A DNA stretch of 64,000 bases. Source: Roseococcus thiosulfatophilus. Lineage in GTDB: Bacteria > Pseudomonadota > Alphaproteobacteria > Acetobacterales > Acetobacteraceae. The DNA is taken from contig NZ_JAFFQY010000044.1 of assembly GCF_017311575.1 (NCBI RefSeq), forward strand, positions 185,378 through 249,377, given 5' to 3'. The translations under genes were made by a program, and so were the position numbers. The notes under the pieces are model-generated. The model did not search any database. It was not told the DNA's origin and saw nothing but the letters and a program-made list of their open reading frames with translations. This document shows, one piece after another, positions 38,318-48,778 of the stretch (the first letter of the stretch is position 1; every line of letters starts with the position of its first letter).

Positions 38318-39010
38318 ATGTCCAGCCTCGCCGCCATCGCCGCCCTGATCGGCGACCCCTCCCGCGCCGCCATGCTCCAGGCCCTGCTGCCGGGCGAGGC
38401 GCTGACCGCGGGCGAACTCGCCCGCGTGGCCGGTATCGGCGCGCCGGCGGCCTCCTCGCACCTCAAGGCGCTGGTCGAGGCGGGGCTGTTGCGCGTCCAT
38501 GCCCAGGGCCGTCACCGTTACTTCGCCCTGGGTGGGGAAGAGGTGGCGGCGGCGCTGGAGACCCTGCTTTGCCTGGCCCGCCCGGCCGTTTCGGTGCGGC
38601 CCCCCTGGCCGCATGGCGAGGCCTTCCGCACCGGGCGCCTATGCTGGCACCATCTGGCGGGACGGCTGGGCGTCGCGCTGCACGTGCGGCTGACCGGGGA
38701 TGGCTGGCTGGAACCGGCCCCCGGCGGCTGGGCCACCACCCCGCGGGGCGAGGCGCGCTTCACGGAACTCGGCGTGGACCTCGCCGCCGCCCGCGCCGCG
38801 CCGCGCTTCGCCTGTGACTGCATGGACTGGTCGGAACGCCGGCCGCACCTTTCGGGCGGGCTGGGCCGGGAGATCACGGCCCTGCTGCTGCGCCGGCGCT
38901 GGCTGAACCGCATCGAGCCCCGGTCGGACGAGGCCCTGCGCCGCCGCCGCCTGGAATGCACGCCCGAGGGGCGGCGGGCGCTCGCCGCCGAATTCGGGCT
39001 GGCGGCGTGA
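38318..39010 (+). CDS. ArsR-family regulator with C-terminal DWSERR domain
   Basis: A 230-residue regulator. The ArsR winged helix occupies residues 1-90 (LTAGELARVAGIGAPAASSHLKALVEAGLL). A C-terminal region with CDCMDWSERRPHLSGGLG is typical of a long ArsR subgroup; its cysteines may bind metal or sense redox. The stop overlaps the GTG start of an MFS transporter (GTGA), so the two are translationally coupled. The regulator probably controls this exporter. Confidence 0.85.
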   Translation: MSSLAAIAALIGDPSRAAMLQALLPGEALTAGELARVAGIGAPAASSHLKALVEAGLLRVHAQGRHRYFALGGEEVAAALETLLCLARPAVSVRPPWPHGEAFRTGRLCWHHLAGRLGVALHVRLTGDGWLEPAPGGWATTPRGEARFTELGVDLAAARAAPRFACDCMDWSERRPHLSGGLGREITALLLRRRWLNRIEPRSDEALRRRRLECTPEGRRALAAEFGLAA

Positions 39011-40197
39011 GTCCTTCGGCGCGGCTGGGCGTGGCGCTCGCGGGCATGACGGTGGTGTCGCAATTCCACCGCGCGGCGGTGGGGGTGGTGGCGCCGGAAC
39101 TGGCGGCCGATCTCGGCATGGGGCCGGGCGCGCTGGGCGCGGCCAACACCGCCTTCTTCGGCGCGCTGCTGCTGGCGCAGATTCCCGTGGGCGTGGCGCT
39201 GGACCGGCTGGGGCCGCGGCGGCTGGTGCTGTGGCTGACGGCGCTGGCCGTGCCGGCCGCGCTGCTGCAGGCGCTGGCGCAGGATGGCGCGCAATTCCTG
39301 GCGGCGCGCTTCCTGCTAGGGCTGGGCTGCGCGGCGAGCTTCATGTCGGTGGTGGTGCTGGCCGGGCGCTGGCACCAGGGTCCGGCCATGACGGGGGCGG
39401 TGGCGCGCATCTTCGCCTGGAGCCAGCTCGGCATCCTGGCCGCGGGGGCGCCGCTGGCCGTGGTCTCGGGTGTGATCGGCTGGCGCGGGGCCTATGCGGC
39501 GTCGGCGGGCGTCACGCTGCTGCTGGGGCTGCTCTGGTGGCGCTTCGCGGCCGATGACCCGCCGGGCGCCGCGCCCCGCACCCCGCCGCGCGAGACGCTG
39601 GGCGAGGTGCTGGCCGGGCAGTTCCAGGTCTGGGCCACGCCGGGCCTGCCGCGCATCCTCGCCCTGCACATGGTGGGCTATGGCGTGATGGCGACGCTGC
39701 TGGCGCTGTGGGCAGGGCCCTATCTGAATGACGTGCATGGGCTGGACCCCGCCGCGCGGGGGGCGGTGCTGCTGGCCATGGGCATCGCGGTGCCGGCGGG
39801 GCAGCTCGCGCTGCCCATGATCGAGCGGCGGCTGGGGCGGGAACGGACCGTGCTGTCCATGGCGGGCCTGGCCCTTGCGGCGCTGCTGGGCCTGGCTTGG
39901 CCGGGCCTGGCGCTCTGGCCAGCGGCGGCGCTGCTGGTGGGGGTCTGCTTCTTCTCGGCCTATCCCATCCTGCTGGTGACGCAGGGCAGGGGGCTCTTCC
40001 CGGAGCACCGGGTGGGGCGGGGCGTCACCACGGTCAACCTGGCGCAGGTGCTGGGCTCGGCGCTGCTGCCGGTGGTGGTGGGGATGGCGCTGGACGGGTT
40101 CGGCCTGACGCCGGCGGGCTATCAGGCGGGTTTCCTGCTCCTGGGGGCGGCGCTGGCGGCGGGCATGGCGGGGTATCGCTTCCTGCCGCGCGCCTAG
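39007..40197 (+). CDS. MFS transporter
   Basis: A 396-residue integral membrane protein with about 12 hydrophobic helices and the MFS motif A between helices 2 and 3 ([13 protein letters not shown]). The start is GTG at 39007, overlapping the ArsR stop by four bases; no other start would fit the first helix ([14 protein letters not shown]). The substrate cannot be predicted. Coupling to an ArsR-type regulator suggests efflux of a compound that the regulator senses. Its stop overlaps the convergent stop of the PPOX-type gene. Confidence 0.88.
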   Translation: MSPSARLGVALAGMTVVSQFHRAAVGVVAPELAADLGMGPGALGAANTAFFGALLLAQIPVGVALDRLGPRRLVLWLTALAVPAALLQALAQDGAQFLAARFLLGLGCAASFMSVVVLAGRWHQGPAMTGAVARIFAWSQLGILAAGAPLAVVSGVIGWRGAYAASAGVTLLLGLLWWRFAADDPPGAAPRTPPRETLGEVLAGQFQVWATPGLPRILALHMVGYGVMATLLALWAGPYLNDVHGLDPAARGAVLLAMGIAVPAGQLALPMIERRLGRERTVLSMAGLALAALLGLAWPGLALWPAAALLVGVCFFSAYPILLVTQGRGLFPEHRVGRGVTTVNLAQVLGSALLPVVVGMALDGFGLTPAGYQAGFLLLGAALAAGMAGYRFLPRA

Positions 40198-40820
40198 TAC
40201 ATGGTGGTGCGGATGCGCTCCGGATAGCTGGCGTCCACCTCATCCGCCGCCACACGCCCGGCCATCTGGCTGGCGAGCAACTGCCCCATGGTCGGCACGC
40301 CCTCCGGCCGCTTGCGCCCATCCCACAGCTTCGAGCGCATCAGCGCCTTGGCGCATTGCATGAAGAGGTCCTGCACGGCGATCACGAGCAGCGTGGCCGG
40401 CTCCTTCCCCTGGGCCATATGGGAGGCGCGCAGGGCGGGGTCGGTGGTGATATGGGCGGTGCCGTGCACGCGCAGCGTCTCGGGCACGCCCGGCACGAGG
40501 AACAGCAGGGAGACGCGGTTGTCCTCCATCAGGTCCCGCAGGGCATCAATGCGGTTGTTGCCGCGCCGGTCGGGCAGGATGAGGGTGTGCGGGTCCGCCA
40601 CGGTCACGAAGCCCGGCGCGTCGCCGCGCGGGGTGATGTGCAGGCCGCGCGCCCCGCTGGTGCCCAGCAGCATGAAGGGGCTGGCGGCGATGAAGGCGGC
40701 GGTCTTGGCATCCACCCGGTCCGTCACCTTGTTCTGCGCGATCTCGGAGACGGGGCCGTAGAGCGCCTCCAGCTCGGCCAGGGTGGAGATGCGGTGCGGG
40801 TCGGGGATGTGCGCGTCCAT
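40194..40820 (-). CDS. PPOX-type (pyridoxamine-phosphate-oxidase-fold) flavoprotein
   Basis: A 208-residue protein of the split-barrel FMN-binding family (MSMEG_1061-like). Recognisable elements are [55 protein letters not shown], and a C-terminal region ending RSKLWDG. These enzymes bind FMN or F420 and have mostly unknown substrates. It is divergent from yebC with a 69-base gap and convergent with the MFS gene. Confidence 0.85.
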   Translation of the reverse strand: MDAHIPDPHRISTLAELEALYGPVSEIAQNKVTDRVDAKTAAFIAASPFMLLGTSGARGLHITPRGDAPGFVTVADPHTLILPDRRGNNRIDALRDLMEDNRVSLLFLVPGVPETLRVHGTAHITTDPALRASHMAQGKEPATLLVIAVQDLFMQCAKALMRSKLWDGRKRPEGVPTMGQLLASQMAGRVAADEVDASYPERIRTTMY

Positions 40821-40889
40821 GGGCGCATGGTGGCGCAATGGGGCCGGGGCCGCTATATCAATCTCTTCCACCAATATCTGAAGTTTGCC

Positions 40890-41636
40890 ATGGCCGGCCA
40901 TTCGCAATTCAAGAACATCATGCACCGCAAGGGGGCGCAGGACGCGAAGCGCGCCCGCATCTTCTCCAAGCTGGGGCGCGAGATCACGGTCGCCGCCCGG
41001 ATGGGTCAGCCCGACCCCGCCTTCAACCCGCGCCTGCGCGCGGCGCTGATCGCCGCCCGCCAGGCGAACATGACCAAGGACGCGGTGGAGCGTGCCATCA
41101 AGAAGGCCACCGGCGCGGGCCAGGGCGAGGACTACACCGAGGTCCGCTACGAGGGCCGCGGCCCGGCCGGCGTGGCGTTGATCGTCGAGGGCTTGACCGA
41201 CAACCGCAACCGCACGGCGAGCGACGTGCGCTCCATGTTCAGCAAGCATGGCGGCGCGCTGGGCGAGACGGTGGCCTTCCAGTTCGACCGGCTGGGCGTC
41301 GTTCGCTACCCCGCCAGCGTGGCCGATGCCGACACGGTGCTGGAAGCGGCCATCGAGGCCGGCGCGCAGGATGTGATCAGCGGGGAGGAGGCGCATGAAA
41401 TCCTCTCCGCCCCCGAAGACCTCAACACGGTGCGCGACGCGCTGGAGGCCCGCTTCGGCGAGGCGCTCTCGGCCCGGCTCGACTGGCGCCCGAACCTGAC
41501 CGTCCCGCTGGACGAGGAAGGTGCGGCCGCCGTCTTCAAGCTGATCGAGGCGCTGGACGACCATGACGACGTGCAGAACGTCTACGCCAATTTCGAGGTG
41601 AGCGACGCCGTGCTGGCCAAGCTCTCCGAAGGCTGA
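40890..41636 (+). CDS. yebC: YebC/TACO1-family protein (probable translation or transcription factor)
   Basis: A 248-residue protein with the invariant N-terminus [21 protein letters not shown] and the three-domain YebC layout, including [16 protein letters not shown]. Members help ribosomes through proline-rich stretches or act as DNA-binding regulators of ruvC in some bacteria. It is directly followed by ruvC: its TGA is in the same frame as ruvC and only three bases before the apparent ruvC start. In this window TolA is extremely proline-rich, so a proline-translation role would be relevant. Confidence 0.95.
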   Translation: MAGHSQFKNIMHRKGAQDAKRARIFSKLGREITVAARMGQPDPAFNPRLRAALIAARQANMTKDAVERAIKKATGAGQGEDYTEVRYEGRGPAGVALIVEGLTDNRNRTASDVRSMFSKHGGALGETVAFQFDRLGVVRYPASVADADTVLEAAIEAGAQDVISGEEAHEILSAPEDLNTVRDALEARFGEALSARLDWRPNLTVPLDEEGAAAVFKLIEALDDHDDVQNVYANFEVSDAVLAKLSEG

Positions 41637-41639
41637 CCG

Positions 41640-42152
41640 CTGCCGCCCGTCCGCATCCTGGGGCTGGACCCTGGCCTCACCCATACGGGCTGGGGCGTGG
41701 TGGAGAGTGCCGGTTCGCATCTGCGCTTCATCGCGGCCGGCGCCATCAGCACCAGCGCGGGGGAGGAGCTCTCCGCGCGGCTGGTGGTGCTGCATCGCGC
41801 ACTGGCGGCGCTGATCGGCGAATGGACGCCCGATGAGGCGGCGGTGGAACACACCTATGTGAACAAGAACCCCGCCGCCGCGCTGAAGCTCGGCCAGGCG
41901 CGGGGCGTGGTGCTGCTGGCCCCCGCGCTGGCGGGGCTGCCCGTCGCGGAATACCAGGCCATGGAGGTGAAGCGCGCCGTGGTGGGCACGGGCCATGCCG
42001 ACAAGGTGCAGGTGCAGGACATGGTGAAGCGCCTGCTGCCGGGCGCGGTGCTGAAGCGCGCCGATGCCGCCGATGCGCTGGCCATTGCCATCTGCCACGC
42101 GCATCACCGTGGCACGCGCGCGGCGCTGGCACGGATGGCAGCGCTGTCATGA
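41640..42152 (+). CDS. ruvC: Holliday-junction resolvase RuvC, probable CTG start
   Basis: A 170-residue endonuclease (E. coli 173) that cleaves Holliday junctions with RuvAB. From the CTG at 41640 it reads (M)[18 protein letters not shown], which contains the first catalytic Asp at residue 10. E in [12 protein letters not shown] and the C-terminal Asp pair in [12 protein letters not shown] are present. The first ATG/GTG/TTG codon in frame is GTG 41697, inside the fold and after the catalytic Asp, so that start would give an inactive protein. A GAAGG lies about eight bases before the CTG. The gene overlaps ruvA by ATGA. Confidence 0.88.
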   Translation: MPPVRILGLDPGLTHTGWGVVESAGSHLRFIAAGAISTSAGEELSARLVVLHRALAALIGEWTPDEAAVEHTYVNKNPAAALKLGQARGVVLLAPALAGLPVAEYQAMEVKRAVVGTGHADKVQVQDMVKRLLPGAVLKRADAADALAIAICHAHHRGTRAALARMAALS

Positions 42153-42769
42153 TCGCCTCGCTGACCGGCACGGTGCAGTCCACGGGCGAGGGGCAATGCG
42201 TGCTGGAGGTGGGCGGCGTGGGCTATCTCGTCGCCTGCTCGCGCAAGACGCTGGATAGGCTGACGGCGCGCGAGGGCACGCAGCGCCTGCTGGTGGAGGC
42301 GCGCTTCGCCGCCGAGACGGGCCTCACCCTCTATGGCTTCCTCGACGCCGCCGAGCGCGAGGCCTTCCGCGCCCTGAACGAGGTGAAGAACGTGGCCGCC
42401 AAGACGGCGCTGGCGGTCCTGTCCACCCTTTCGCCCGAGCAATTGGCGCGGGTGATCGCGGCCAAGGACCGCAAGGCACTCTCGGCCGCCAAGGGCGTGG
42501 GGCCGACCACCGCCAACCGCATCATTGACGAGCCCGCCATGCAGAAATGGGCCGTGGGCCGCGCGACGCCGGAGGAGGGGGGCGAGGCCGCGCTGGCCGC
42601 GCCCCTGCCGGCGCAGGGCGTAGAGGCGGATGCGGTCAGCGCGCTGTCCAACTTGGGCCTCAAGCGGCCCGAGGCGGAGCGCGCGGTGGCGCGGGCCAAG
42701 GCGCTGCTGGGGGAGGGGGTTGAGCTGAACGCGCTGATCACCCTGGCGCTCCGGGAGAGCGCAAGATGA
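42149..42769 (+). CDS. ruvA: Holliday-junction DNA-binding protein RuvA
   Basis: A 206-residue protein that tetramerises on Holliday junctions and recruits RuvB. The N-terminal OB fold ([12 protein letters not shown]) is followed by tandem helix-hairpin-helix motifs ([15 protein letters not shown] and [14 protein letters not shown]). A flexible, acidic linker leads to the RuvB-binding C-terminal domain ([20 protein letters not shown]). The start overlaps the ruvC stop by four bases. A 55-base gap to ruvB holds a hairpin. Confidence 0.97.
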   Translation: MIASLTGTVQSTGEGQCVLEVGGVGYLVACSRKTLDRLTAREGTQRLLVEARFAAETGLTLYGFLDAAEREAFRALNEVKNVAAKTALAVLSTLSPEQLARVIAAKDRKALSAAKGVGPTTANRIIDEPAMQKWAVGRATPEEGGEAALAAPLPAQGVEADAVSALSNLGLKRPEAERAVARAKALLGEGVELNALITLALRESAR

Positions 42770-42801
42770 GCGCCACCGATTCAGCGCTCCGGCCGCTTCG
42801 C

Positions 42802-42820
42802 GCCTCCGCGCATCGGAGGC
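42802..42820 (+). promoter_or_regulatory. Hairpin sequestering the ruvB ribosome-binding site
   Basis: GCCTCCG (42802-42808) and CGGAGGC (42814-42820) pair perfectly around CGCAT. The GGAGG at 42815-42819, five bases before the ruvB ATG, is the only good ribosome-binding site and is wholly inside the stem. Translation of ruvB would need the hairpin to open, for example by ribosomes finishing ruvA. Confidence 0.6.
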
Positions 42821-42824
42821 GAGC

Positions 42825-43850
42825 ATGAACGAACGCCTCACCTCCGGCACACGCCAGGATGAGGACGCGGGCGAGGCCTCGCTGCGCCCGCAGCGCCTCT
42901 CCGAATTCACCGGCCAGCAGCGGCTGCGCGAGAACCTCTCCGTCTACATCCAGGCCGCCTCAACGCGCGGCGAGGCGCTGGACCATGTCCTGCTGCACGG
43001 GCCGCCTGGCCTCGGCAAGACCACGCTCGCGCAGATCGTGGCGCGGGAGATGGGGGTGGGGTTCCGCGCCACCTCCGGCCCCGTGCTGCAGCGCGCGGGC
43101 GACCTGGCGGCCATCCTGACCAATTTGCAGCCGCGCGACGTGCTCTTCGTGGACGAGATCCATCGCCTGCAACCGGTCATCGAGGAAACCCTCTACCCGG
43201 CCATGGAGGATTTCCAGCTCGACCTCATCATCGGCGAGGGGCCAGCCGCGCGCACCGTGCGCATTGATCTGCCGCCCTTCACCCTGGTGGGGGCCACCAC
43301 GCGCTCGGGCCTGCTCTCCACCCCGCTGCGCGACCGTTTCGGCATTCCGCTGCGGCTGAACCTCTACGCGCCGGAGGAGCTGTTCGGCATCCTGCAACGC
43401 GGCGCCGTGAAACTCGGCTTCGCGCTGAGCGAGGAGGGCGCGCGCGAGATCTCCACCCGCTCGCGCGGCACCCCGCGCATCGCGGGGCGGCTGTTGCGGC
43501 GCGTGCGGGACTTCGCGGCCGTGGGCGGGCGCGTGGCCGACCGCGCGCTGGTGGACATGGCGCTGGACCGGCTGGAGGTGGACGCCAAGGGGCTGGACGC
43601 GATGGACCGCCGCTACCTCCGCCGCATCGCGGAGCACCACAATGGCGGGCCGGTGGGCGTCGAGACGCTCGCCGCCGCGCTGTCCGAAAGCCGCGACACG
43701 CTGGAGGATGTGATCGAACCCTTCCTGATCCAGGAGGGTTTCGTCCTGCGCACCCCTCGCGGCCGCATGCTGGGCGAGCCTGGCTGGCGGCATCTGGGCC
43801 TGACCCCACCCGCCGGCACCACCATCCAGCCGGACCTGCTCGATGAGTGA
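42825..43850 (+). CDS. ruvB: Holliday-junction helicase RuvB
   Basis: A 341-residue AAA+ motor that drives branch migration with RuvA. Walker A is [10 protein letters not shown], Walker B FVDEIHRL, and sensor 1 is in [18 protein letters not shown] with the arginine finger. The C-terminal winged helix ends [18 protein letters not shown]. It lies in the order ruvC-ruvA-ruvB and overlaps ybgC by eight bases at its end. Confidence 0.98.
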   Translation: MNERLTSGTRQDEDAGEASLRPQRLSEFTGQQRLRENLSVYIQAASTRGEALDHVLLHGPPGLGKTTLAQIVAREMGVGFRATSGPVLQRAGDLAAILTNLQPRDVLFVDEIHRLQPVIEETLYPAMEDFQLDLIIGEGPAARTVRIDLPPFTLVGATTRSGLLSTPLRDRFGIPLRLNLYAPEELFGILQRGAVKLGFALSEEGAREISTRSRGTPRIAGRLLRRVRDFAAVGGRVADRALVDMALDRLEVDAKGLDAMDRRYLRRIAEHHNGGPVGVETLAAALSESRDTLEDVIEPFLIQEGFVLRTPRGRMLGEPGWRHLGLTPPAGTTIQPDLLDE

Positions 43851-44283
43851 CTTCGCCCATCGCCACGCGCTCCGCGTCTATTACGAGGACACGGATGCGG
43901 GCGGCATCGTCTATCACGCCGCCTACCTCCGGTTCGCCGAACGGGCGCGAACCGAGGCCCTGCGTGACATCGGCCTGCCGCATTCGCGGATGCAGGAAGA
44001 ACATGGCTGCTTCCTGGTGGTGAAACGGGCCGCGCTGGAGTATGAGCGGCCCGCGCGGCTCGACGATTCGCTGGTGATCATCACCCGAATCCGCCGCGCG
44101 GCCGCCTCGCTCCTGCTCGACCAGCAGGCCTGGCGGGGGGAGGAGAGGCTGGTGCGCATCGAGGTGAAGCTGGCCTGCGTGGACCAGGCCACCTTGTCCG
44201 CGCGCCGGCTGCCCGAACCCTGGCTGGGCGCGCTCCGCGCCCGCATATCCGACTGTTCCGCCGAAGGAGGCCTCGCGCCGTGA
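43843..44283 (+). CDS. ybgC: Acyl-CoA thioesterase YbgC (Tol-Pal associated)
   Basis: A 146-residue hot-dog-fold thioesterase of the 4-hydroxybenzoyl-CoA thioesterase family. The active-site motif [21 protein letters not shown] is intact, with the catalytic Asp. It begins inside the end of ruvB and ends overlapping the GTG start of tolQ, the usual first gene of the tol-pal cluster. It hydrolyses acyl-CoA or acyl-ACP and may link lipid supply to envelope maintenance. Confidence 0.95.
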   Translation: MSDFAHRHALRVYYEDTDAGGIVYHAAYLRFAERARTEALRDIGLPHSRMQEEHGCFLVVKRAALEYERPARLDDSLVIITRIRRAAASLLLDQQAWRGEERLVRIEVKLACVDQATLSARRLPEPWLGALRARISDCSAEGGLAP

Positions 44284-45014
44284 ACAACGTGACCACCGCA
44301 GCGCTCGGCGCCACGCACGACATGTCGGTGCTGGGCCTCTTCATGATGGCCGACTGGGTCGTGAAGTCGGTCATGATCGGGCTGCTGCTGGCGTCCATCA
44401 TCGTCTGGGCCATCGCCTTCGACAAATACGGCCAGCTTCGCCGCGCCAAGCGCGATGCCGACACCTTCGAGGACGAGTTCTGGAAGGGCGGCAGCGTGGA
44501 TGAGCTCTACAAGCGCCACGGCGAGGCGCCGACCCATCCGCTCGCCGCCGTCTTCTCGGCCGGCATGGGCGAATGGCGGCGCAGCACCGAGGCCGGCACC
44601 AGCCCCTTCCTCGTGGTCGGCACGAAGGAGCGGGTGGAGCGCGCCATGTCCGTCACCATCCAGCGCGAGATGGAGCGGATCGAGAAGCGCATGACCTTCC
44701 TGGCCTCCACCGGTTCCGCCGCGCCCTTCGTCGGGCTGTTCGGCACGGTCTGGGGCATCATGAACAGCTTCACCGCCATCGCGGGCATGCAGAGCACGAA
44801 CCTGGCCGTGGTGGCGCCCGGCATCGCGGAGGCGCTGCTGGCCACCGCGATCGGCCTGGTGGCCGCCATCCCGGCCGTGATCCTCTACAACAGCCTCTCC
44901 TCCGAATCGGCCAAGTTCGCCGGGCGGCTGGAGGGTTTCGCGGCCGAATTCGGCGCCATCCTGGCCCGCCAGACCGAGGCCGCCGCCCAGGCGCCCCGGG
45001 CCGCGGCGGACTAA
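44280..45014 (+). CDS. tolQ: Tol-Pal system inner-membrane protein TolQ
   Basis: A 244-residue three-helix inner-membrane protein of the MotA/TolQ/ExbB family. Its first helix is near residues 20-45, and the second and third lie in the conserved GSAAPFVGLFGTVWGIMNSF and IGLVAAIPAVILYN segments. With TolR it uses the proton gradient to energise TolA during outer-membrane constriction. The start is GTG in a four-base overlap with ybgC. Confidence 0.97.
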   Translation: MNNVTTAALGATHDMSVLGLFMMADWVVKSVMIGLLLASIIVWAIAFDKYGQLRRAKRDADTFEDEFWKGGSVDELYKRHGEAPTHPLAAVFSAGMGEWRRSTEAGTSPFLVVGTKERVERAMSVTIQREMERIEKRMTFLASTGSAAPFVGLFGTVWGIMNSFTAIAGMQSTNLAVVAPGIAEALLATAIGLVAAIPAVILYNSLSSESAKFAGRLEGFAAEFGAILARQTEAAAQAPRAAAD

Positions 45015-45018
45015 CGCC

Positions 45019-45480
<462 letters not shown>

Positions 45481-45482
45481 TC

Positions 45483-46646
45483 ATGCCGTTCGGGACCACG
45501 GAGGAAGGGCGGTTTCGCCTGTGGGTCGGGGCGTCGCTCGCCCTGCACCTGGCGCTGCTTGGCCTCGCCTTGGTCCAGTTCGATTCGCGCCGGCTGGAGG
45601 AGCCGCGCGAGACGGCGATCGCGGTGGAGCTCATCGCCCCCGCCCAGGTGGCGCAGGGCGATGAGCCCCCGCCCAGCCCGGCACCCCCGCAGAACGTCCC
45701 GCAGCCCCCCACGCCGGAGCCGCCCGCGCCCGAGGTGACCCAGGCGACCCCGAGCCCGCCGCCGCCTCCGCCCCCGCCGCCGCCTGCCCCCGCCGCCTCG
45801 GCCGCGCCGCCCGCGCCCACGCCCCCCGCGCCGACGGTGGCGCTGCCGGCCCCGCCGCCGCCCACGCCCACGCCGCCCGCCCCGGCCGCGACGCCGCCCA
45901 CGCCCGCGACCCCCACGCCGCCCACCCCGGCCCCCGCGCCCGCCCAGGTGGCGGAGGCGCTGCCCATGCCGCCGCCGCCCGCGCCGGCCCCGCCCGCGCC
46001 CACGCCGCCGCGCCCGGAGCCCACGCCGCCCACCCCCACGCCCACGCCGCCGCGCCCGGCCACCCCGCCGCCGCCGCCGGCCGCCGCGCGCCCCACGCCG
46101 GCACCGCCGCTGCCCACGCCGCCGCCGCCCACCCCGCCGCCGCCCCAGCCGGCCCAGACGCCGGGCACCGGCCGCACGCCGCCCGTGGCGCGGCCGGAGG
46201 AACGAAGCCAGAGCGTGCTGAACACCCTCGAACGCCTGCGCCAGCAACAGCAGCAGCAGGAACCGCCCCGCGCCCGGCCGAGCCCGCCCCAGGGCGCCCC
46301 GCAGCGTGGTGGTGGCGCGCCGACCGGCTCCGCGCCGCTCACGGCGGGCGAGCGCACGGGCATCGCCGACCGCATCGCGGAATGCTGGGTGGTGGATGCG
46401 GGCGCGCCCAACCTGCGCGACATCGTGGTGGAACTGCGCGTGCAGGTGGACGCGCAGGGCATCGTGCGCGTGGTGACGCCCAACGGCGCCATCCCCTCCG
46501 ACCCGCGCGCCCGCATGGTCTTCGAGGCCGCCCGCCGCGCCCTGCTCGACCCGCGCTGCAACCCCATGCCCCTCCCGCCCGACCGCCTGGCCGCGCTGCG
46601 CGACGCTGTCTTCCGCTTCAACCCGCGCGATGTGGGAATGCGCTGA
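45483..46646 (+). CDS. tolA: TolA-type energy-transducing protein with long proline-rich spacer
   Basis: A 387-residue protein. One membrane helix lies near residues 13-32. Residues about 58-250 are an extreme Pro/Ala/Thr spacer of PTPP, PPPP and PAPA units in place of the alpha-helical Lys/Ala coil of enteric TolA. A Gln/Arg segment (about 240-275) leads to the C-terminal TolA/TonB-like domain (about 285-387) with [24 protein letters not shown]. It spans the periplasm and links TolQR to TolB/Pal. The spacer biases base composition to C and G over nearly 600 bases. Confidence 0.92.
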   Translation: MPFGTTEEGRFRLWVGASLALHLALLGLALVQFDSRRLEEPRETAIAVELIAPAQVAQGDEPPPSPAPPQNVPQPPTPEPPAPEVTQATPSPPPPPPPPPPAPAASAAPPAPTPPAPTVALPAPPPPTPTPPAPAATPPTPATPTPPTPAPAPAQVAEALPMPPPPAPAPPAPTPPRPEPTPPTPTPTPPRPATPPPPPAAARPTPAPPLPTPPPPTPPPPQPAQTPGTGRTPPVARPEERSQSVLNTLERLRQQQQQQEPPRARPSPPQGAPQRGGGAPTGSAPLTAGERTGIADRIAECWVVDAGAPNLRDIVVELRVQVDAQGIVRVVTPNGAIPSDPRARMVFEAARRALLDPRCNPMPLPPDRLAALRDAVFRFNPRDVGMR

Positions 46647-46758
46647 AGGCGGGCTGCAACGCGGGCGGAGCGAAAGCGTTACAGACACGCCCCTTGACCC
46701 ACGCCCAGGAGCGGCCGAATTGCGGGCGGAGAGTGAACGTGGTTGGAGTTCCGTCCCG

Positions 46759-48126
46759 GTGAATACACCCGCCATCCATCGCCGTGCCCTGTTCGCCGGC
46801 GCGGCCGCCACATTGGTGGCCCCTGGCATCTGGTCCACGCCACTCCCCGCCGCGGCGCAGGGAACGGGCGGCACCGTGATCGACATCACGCGCGCCCGGA
46901 CCGAGCCCATCCCCATCGCCGTGCCGGACATGGCGGGGGCGGGGCCGGACGCGCAGCGCATGGGGCAGAACATCGCCCGCGTCATCGTGAACAATTTGCG
47001 CAGCTCCGGCCTGTTCCGGCCGATCGAGCGCGCGGCCTTCATCCAGACGCCCGAGGCCGCCGCGCAGGCGCCGCGCTTCCAGGACTGGCGCGTGCTGGGC
47101 GCCGTGGCGTTGACCACGGGCCGGGTGGAGCTGTCCGGTGACCGGCTGCGGGTGGAGTTCCGCCTGTGGGACATCCTGCCGGAGCAGCAGGCGCTGGGCA
47201 CCGCCTACAACGCCACCGCCTCGAACTGGCGGCAGATCGCGCACATCATCTCGGATGACATCTACAAGCGCCTGCTGGGCGAGGATGGCTACTTCAACAC
47301 CCGCGTCGCCTATGTCAGCGAGAGCGGCCCGCGCGACCGCCGCACCCGGCGCCTCGCCATCATGGACCAGGATGGCGAGAACCACCGCTTCCTGACGGAT
47401 GGCCAGTTCCAGGCCCTGACGCCGCGCTTCCACCCGAACGCCACCCAGATCGCCTTCATGTCCTACCTGCGGAACGAGCCGCGGGTCTATCTGTTCAACC
47501 TCCAGACCGGCCGTCAGGAGGTGCTGGGCAATTTCGGCGGCATGACGCTGAGCCCGCGCTTCTCTCCCGATGGGCGGTCCGTGATCCTGTCGGCCATCCG
47601 CGGCGGCGATGCCTCGATCTTCGTGGTGGACCTGGCCTCGCGGCGGGAGCGGCAGCTGACCAATGCGGCGGGCCTCGACGTGTCCCCCTGCTTCTCGCCG
47701 GATGGGCAGCAGATCGTGTTCAACTCGGATCGCGGCGGGGACCAGCAGCTCTACGTCATGGACGCCAATGGCGGCGGGGTGCGGCGCATCAGCTTCGGCA
47801 ATGGCCGCTATGCGACGCCCGTGTGGTCGCCGCGCGGGGACCTGATCGCCTTCACGCGCATCGGGCGCGGGCAGTTCGCCATCGGCGTGATGCGCCCCGA
47901 CGGCTCCGGCGAGCGTATCCTGAGTGAGGGCTGGGCCATGGAAAGCCCCACCTTCGCCCCCAATGGCCGCGTGCTGATGTTCTACCGCGAGACCCCGGCG
48001 CGGGATGCCCGTGGCGCGGGCTTCTCGGCGCGGATCTCGTCCATTGATATCGCCGGTTTCAATGAGCGCCAGGTGGTGACGCCCAATGACGCGACCGACC
48101 CCTCCTGGTCGCCGCTGCTGAGCTGA
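46759..48126 (+). CDS. tolB: Tol-Pal system beta-propeller protein TolB
   Basis: A 455-residue periplasmic protein. An N-terminal alpha/beta domain (about 40-170) is followed by a six-bladed propeller whose blades carry [41 protein letters not shown] and [13 protein letters not shown]. It binds Pal and the TolA C-terminal domain. The GTG at 46759 follows a GGAG and gives a signal peptide with twin arginines ([11 protein letters not shown]), which looks Tat-like rather than the Sec signal of E. coli TolB. The 112 bases after tolA hold no other gene. Confidence 0.94.
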   Translation: MNTPAIHRRALFAGAAATLVAPGIWSTPLPAAAQGTGGTVIDITRARTEPIPIAVPDMAGAGPDAQRMGQNIARVIVNNLRSSGLFRPIERAAFIQTPEAAAQAPRFQDWRVLGAVALTTGRVELSGDRLRVEFRLWDILPEQQALGTAYNATASNWRQIAHIISDDIYKRLLGEDGYFNTRVAYVSESGPRDRRTRRLAIMDQDGENHRFLTDGQFQALTPRFHPNATQIAFMSYLRNEPRVYLFNLQTGRQEVLGNFGGMTLSPRFSPDGRSVILSAIRGGDASIFVVDLASRRERQLTNAAGLDVSPCFSPDGQQIVFNSDRGGDQQLYVMDANGGGVRRISFGNGRYATPVWSPRGDLIAFTRIGRGQFAIGVMRPDGSGERILSEGWAMESPTFAPNGRVLMFYRETPARDARGAGFSARISSIDIAGFNERQVVTPNDATDPSWSPLLS

Positions 48127-48237
48127 CACCGATGGTTACACAATCGCGGCACGCCGCCGTCTTCCCGCCATGTTTGCGCCATGCCCGCGCACCAGTGGCC
48201 ACGATTGATTAGAGGTTGCCGCGCATTTCTGCCGCCG

Positions 48238-48257
48238 CCCCCGGGATGGTCCGGGGG
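48238..48257 (+). promoter_or_regulatory. GC hairpin in the pal leader
   Basis: CCCCCGG and CCGGGGG pair perfectly around GATGGT, about 37 bases before the pal start. A second short hairpin (GCGCGG/CCGCGC) follows. They sit in the 167-base gap after tolB, which probably carries a separate pal promoter. They could be a partial terminator between tolB and pal or a stabilising leader. Confidence 0.4.
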
Positions 48258-48293
48258 TGCGCGGCGCAGCCCCGCGCTGCTAGACAGGAGTCC

Positions 48294-48776
48294 ATGATGT
48301 CCACCGCCAAGACCCTTCTCTCCCTGATGGCCGCGACCGGCCTGCTGGTGGCCTGTTCGAACACCGAACAGGCCGCCGTGACCGCCGGTGCGGGAGCCGG
48401 CGGCGCCGGCCAGATTCGCCCGGGCAGCCAGGAGGATCTCGTCGCCAATGTCGGCGACCGCGTGTTCTTCGACACCGACCGCAGCACCATCCGCGCCGAC
48501 CAGCGCACCGTGCTGGACCGCCAGGCGGCCTGGATGCAGCAGAACGCCGCCGTGCAGGTGACGGTCGAAGGCCATGCGGATGAGCGCGGGACGCGCGAAT
48601 ACAACCTGGCGCTGGGCCAGCGCCGCGCCAATTCCGCGCGTGACGTGCTGGTGGCCGGCGGCGTCGCCCCCGCGCGCATCCAGACCATCAGCTACGGCAA
48701 GGACCGTCCGGAGGCGCTGGGCTCCAACGAGGACGCCTGGGCGCAGAACCGCCGCGCCGTGACCGTGGTGCGCTGA
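48294..48776 (+). CDS. pal: Peptidoglycan-associated lipoprotein Pal
   Basis: A 160-residue outer-membrane lipoprotein. The signal peptide ends in a lipobox LVAC, followed by SNTEQ. An OmpA-like domain has TVEGHADERGTREYNLALGQRRA, which binds peptidoglycan diaminopimelate. Two adjacent ATGs (48294, 48297) follow an AGGAG; the second has the better spacing. It is part of tol-pal and cotranscribed with cpoB two bases later. Confidence 0.97.
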   Translation: MMSTAKTLLSLMAATGLLVACSNTEQAAVTAGAGAGGAGQIRPGSQEDLVANVGDRVFFDTDRSTIRADQRTVLDRQAAWMQQNAAVQVTVEGHADERGTREYNLALGQRRANSARDVLVAGGVAPARIQTISYGKDRPEALGSNEDAWAQNRRAVTVVR

Positions 48777-48778
48777 GC

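Noticed and set aside
45700..46200. CRISPR-like or tandem repeat array
   Set aside because: The short repeated CCC/CCG units encode the proline-rich spacer of TolA in frame; there are no spacers or conserved repeats.
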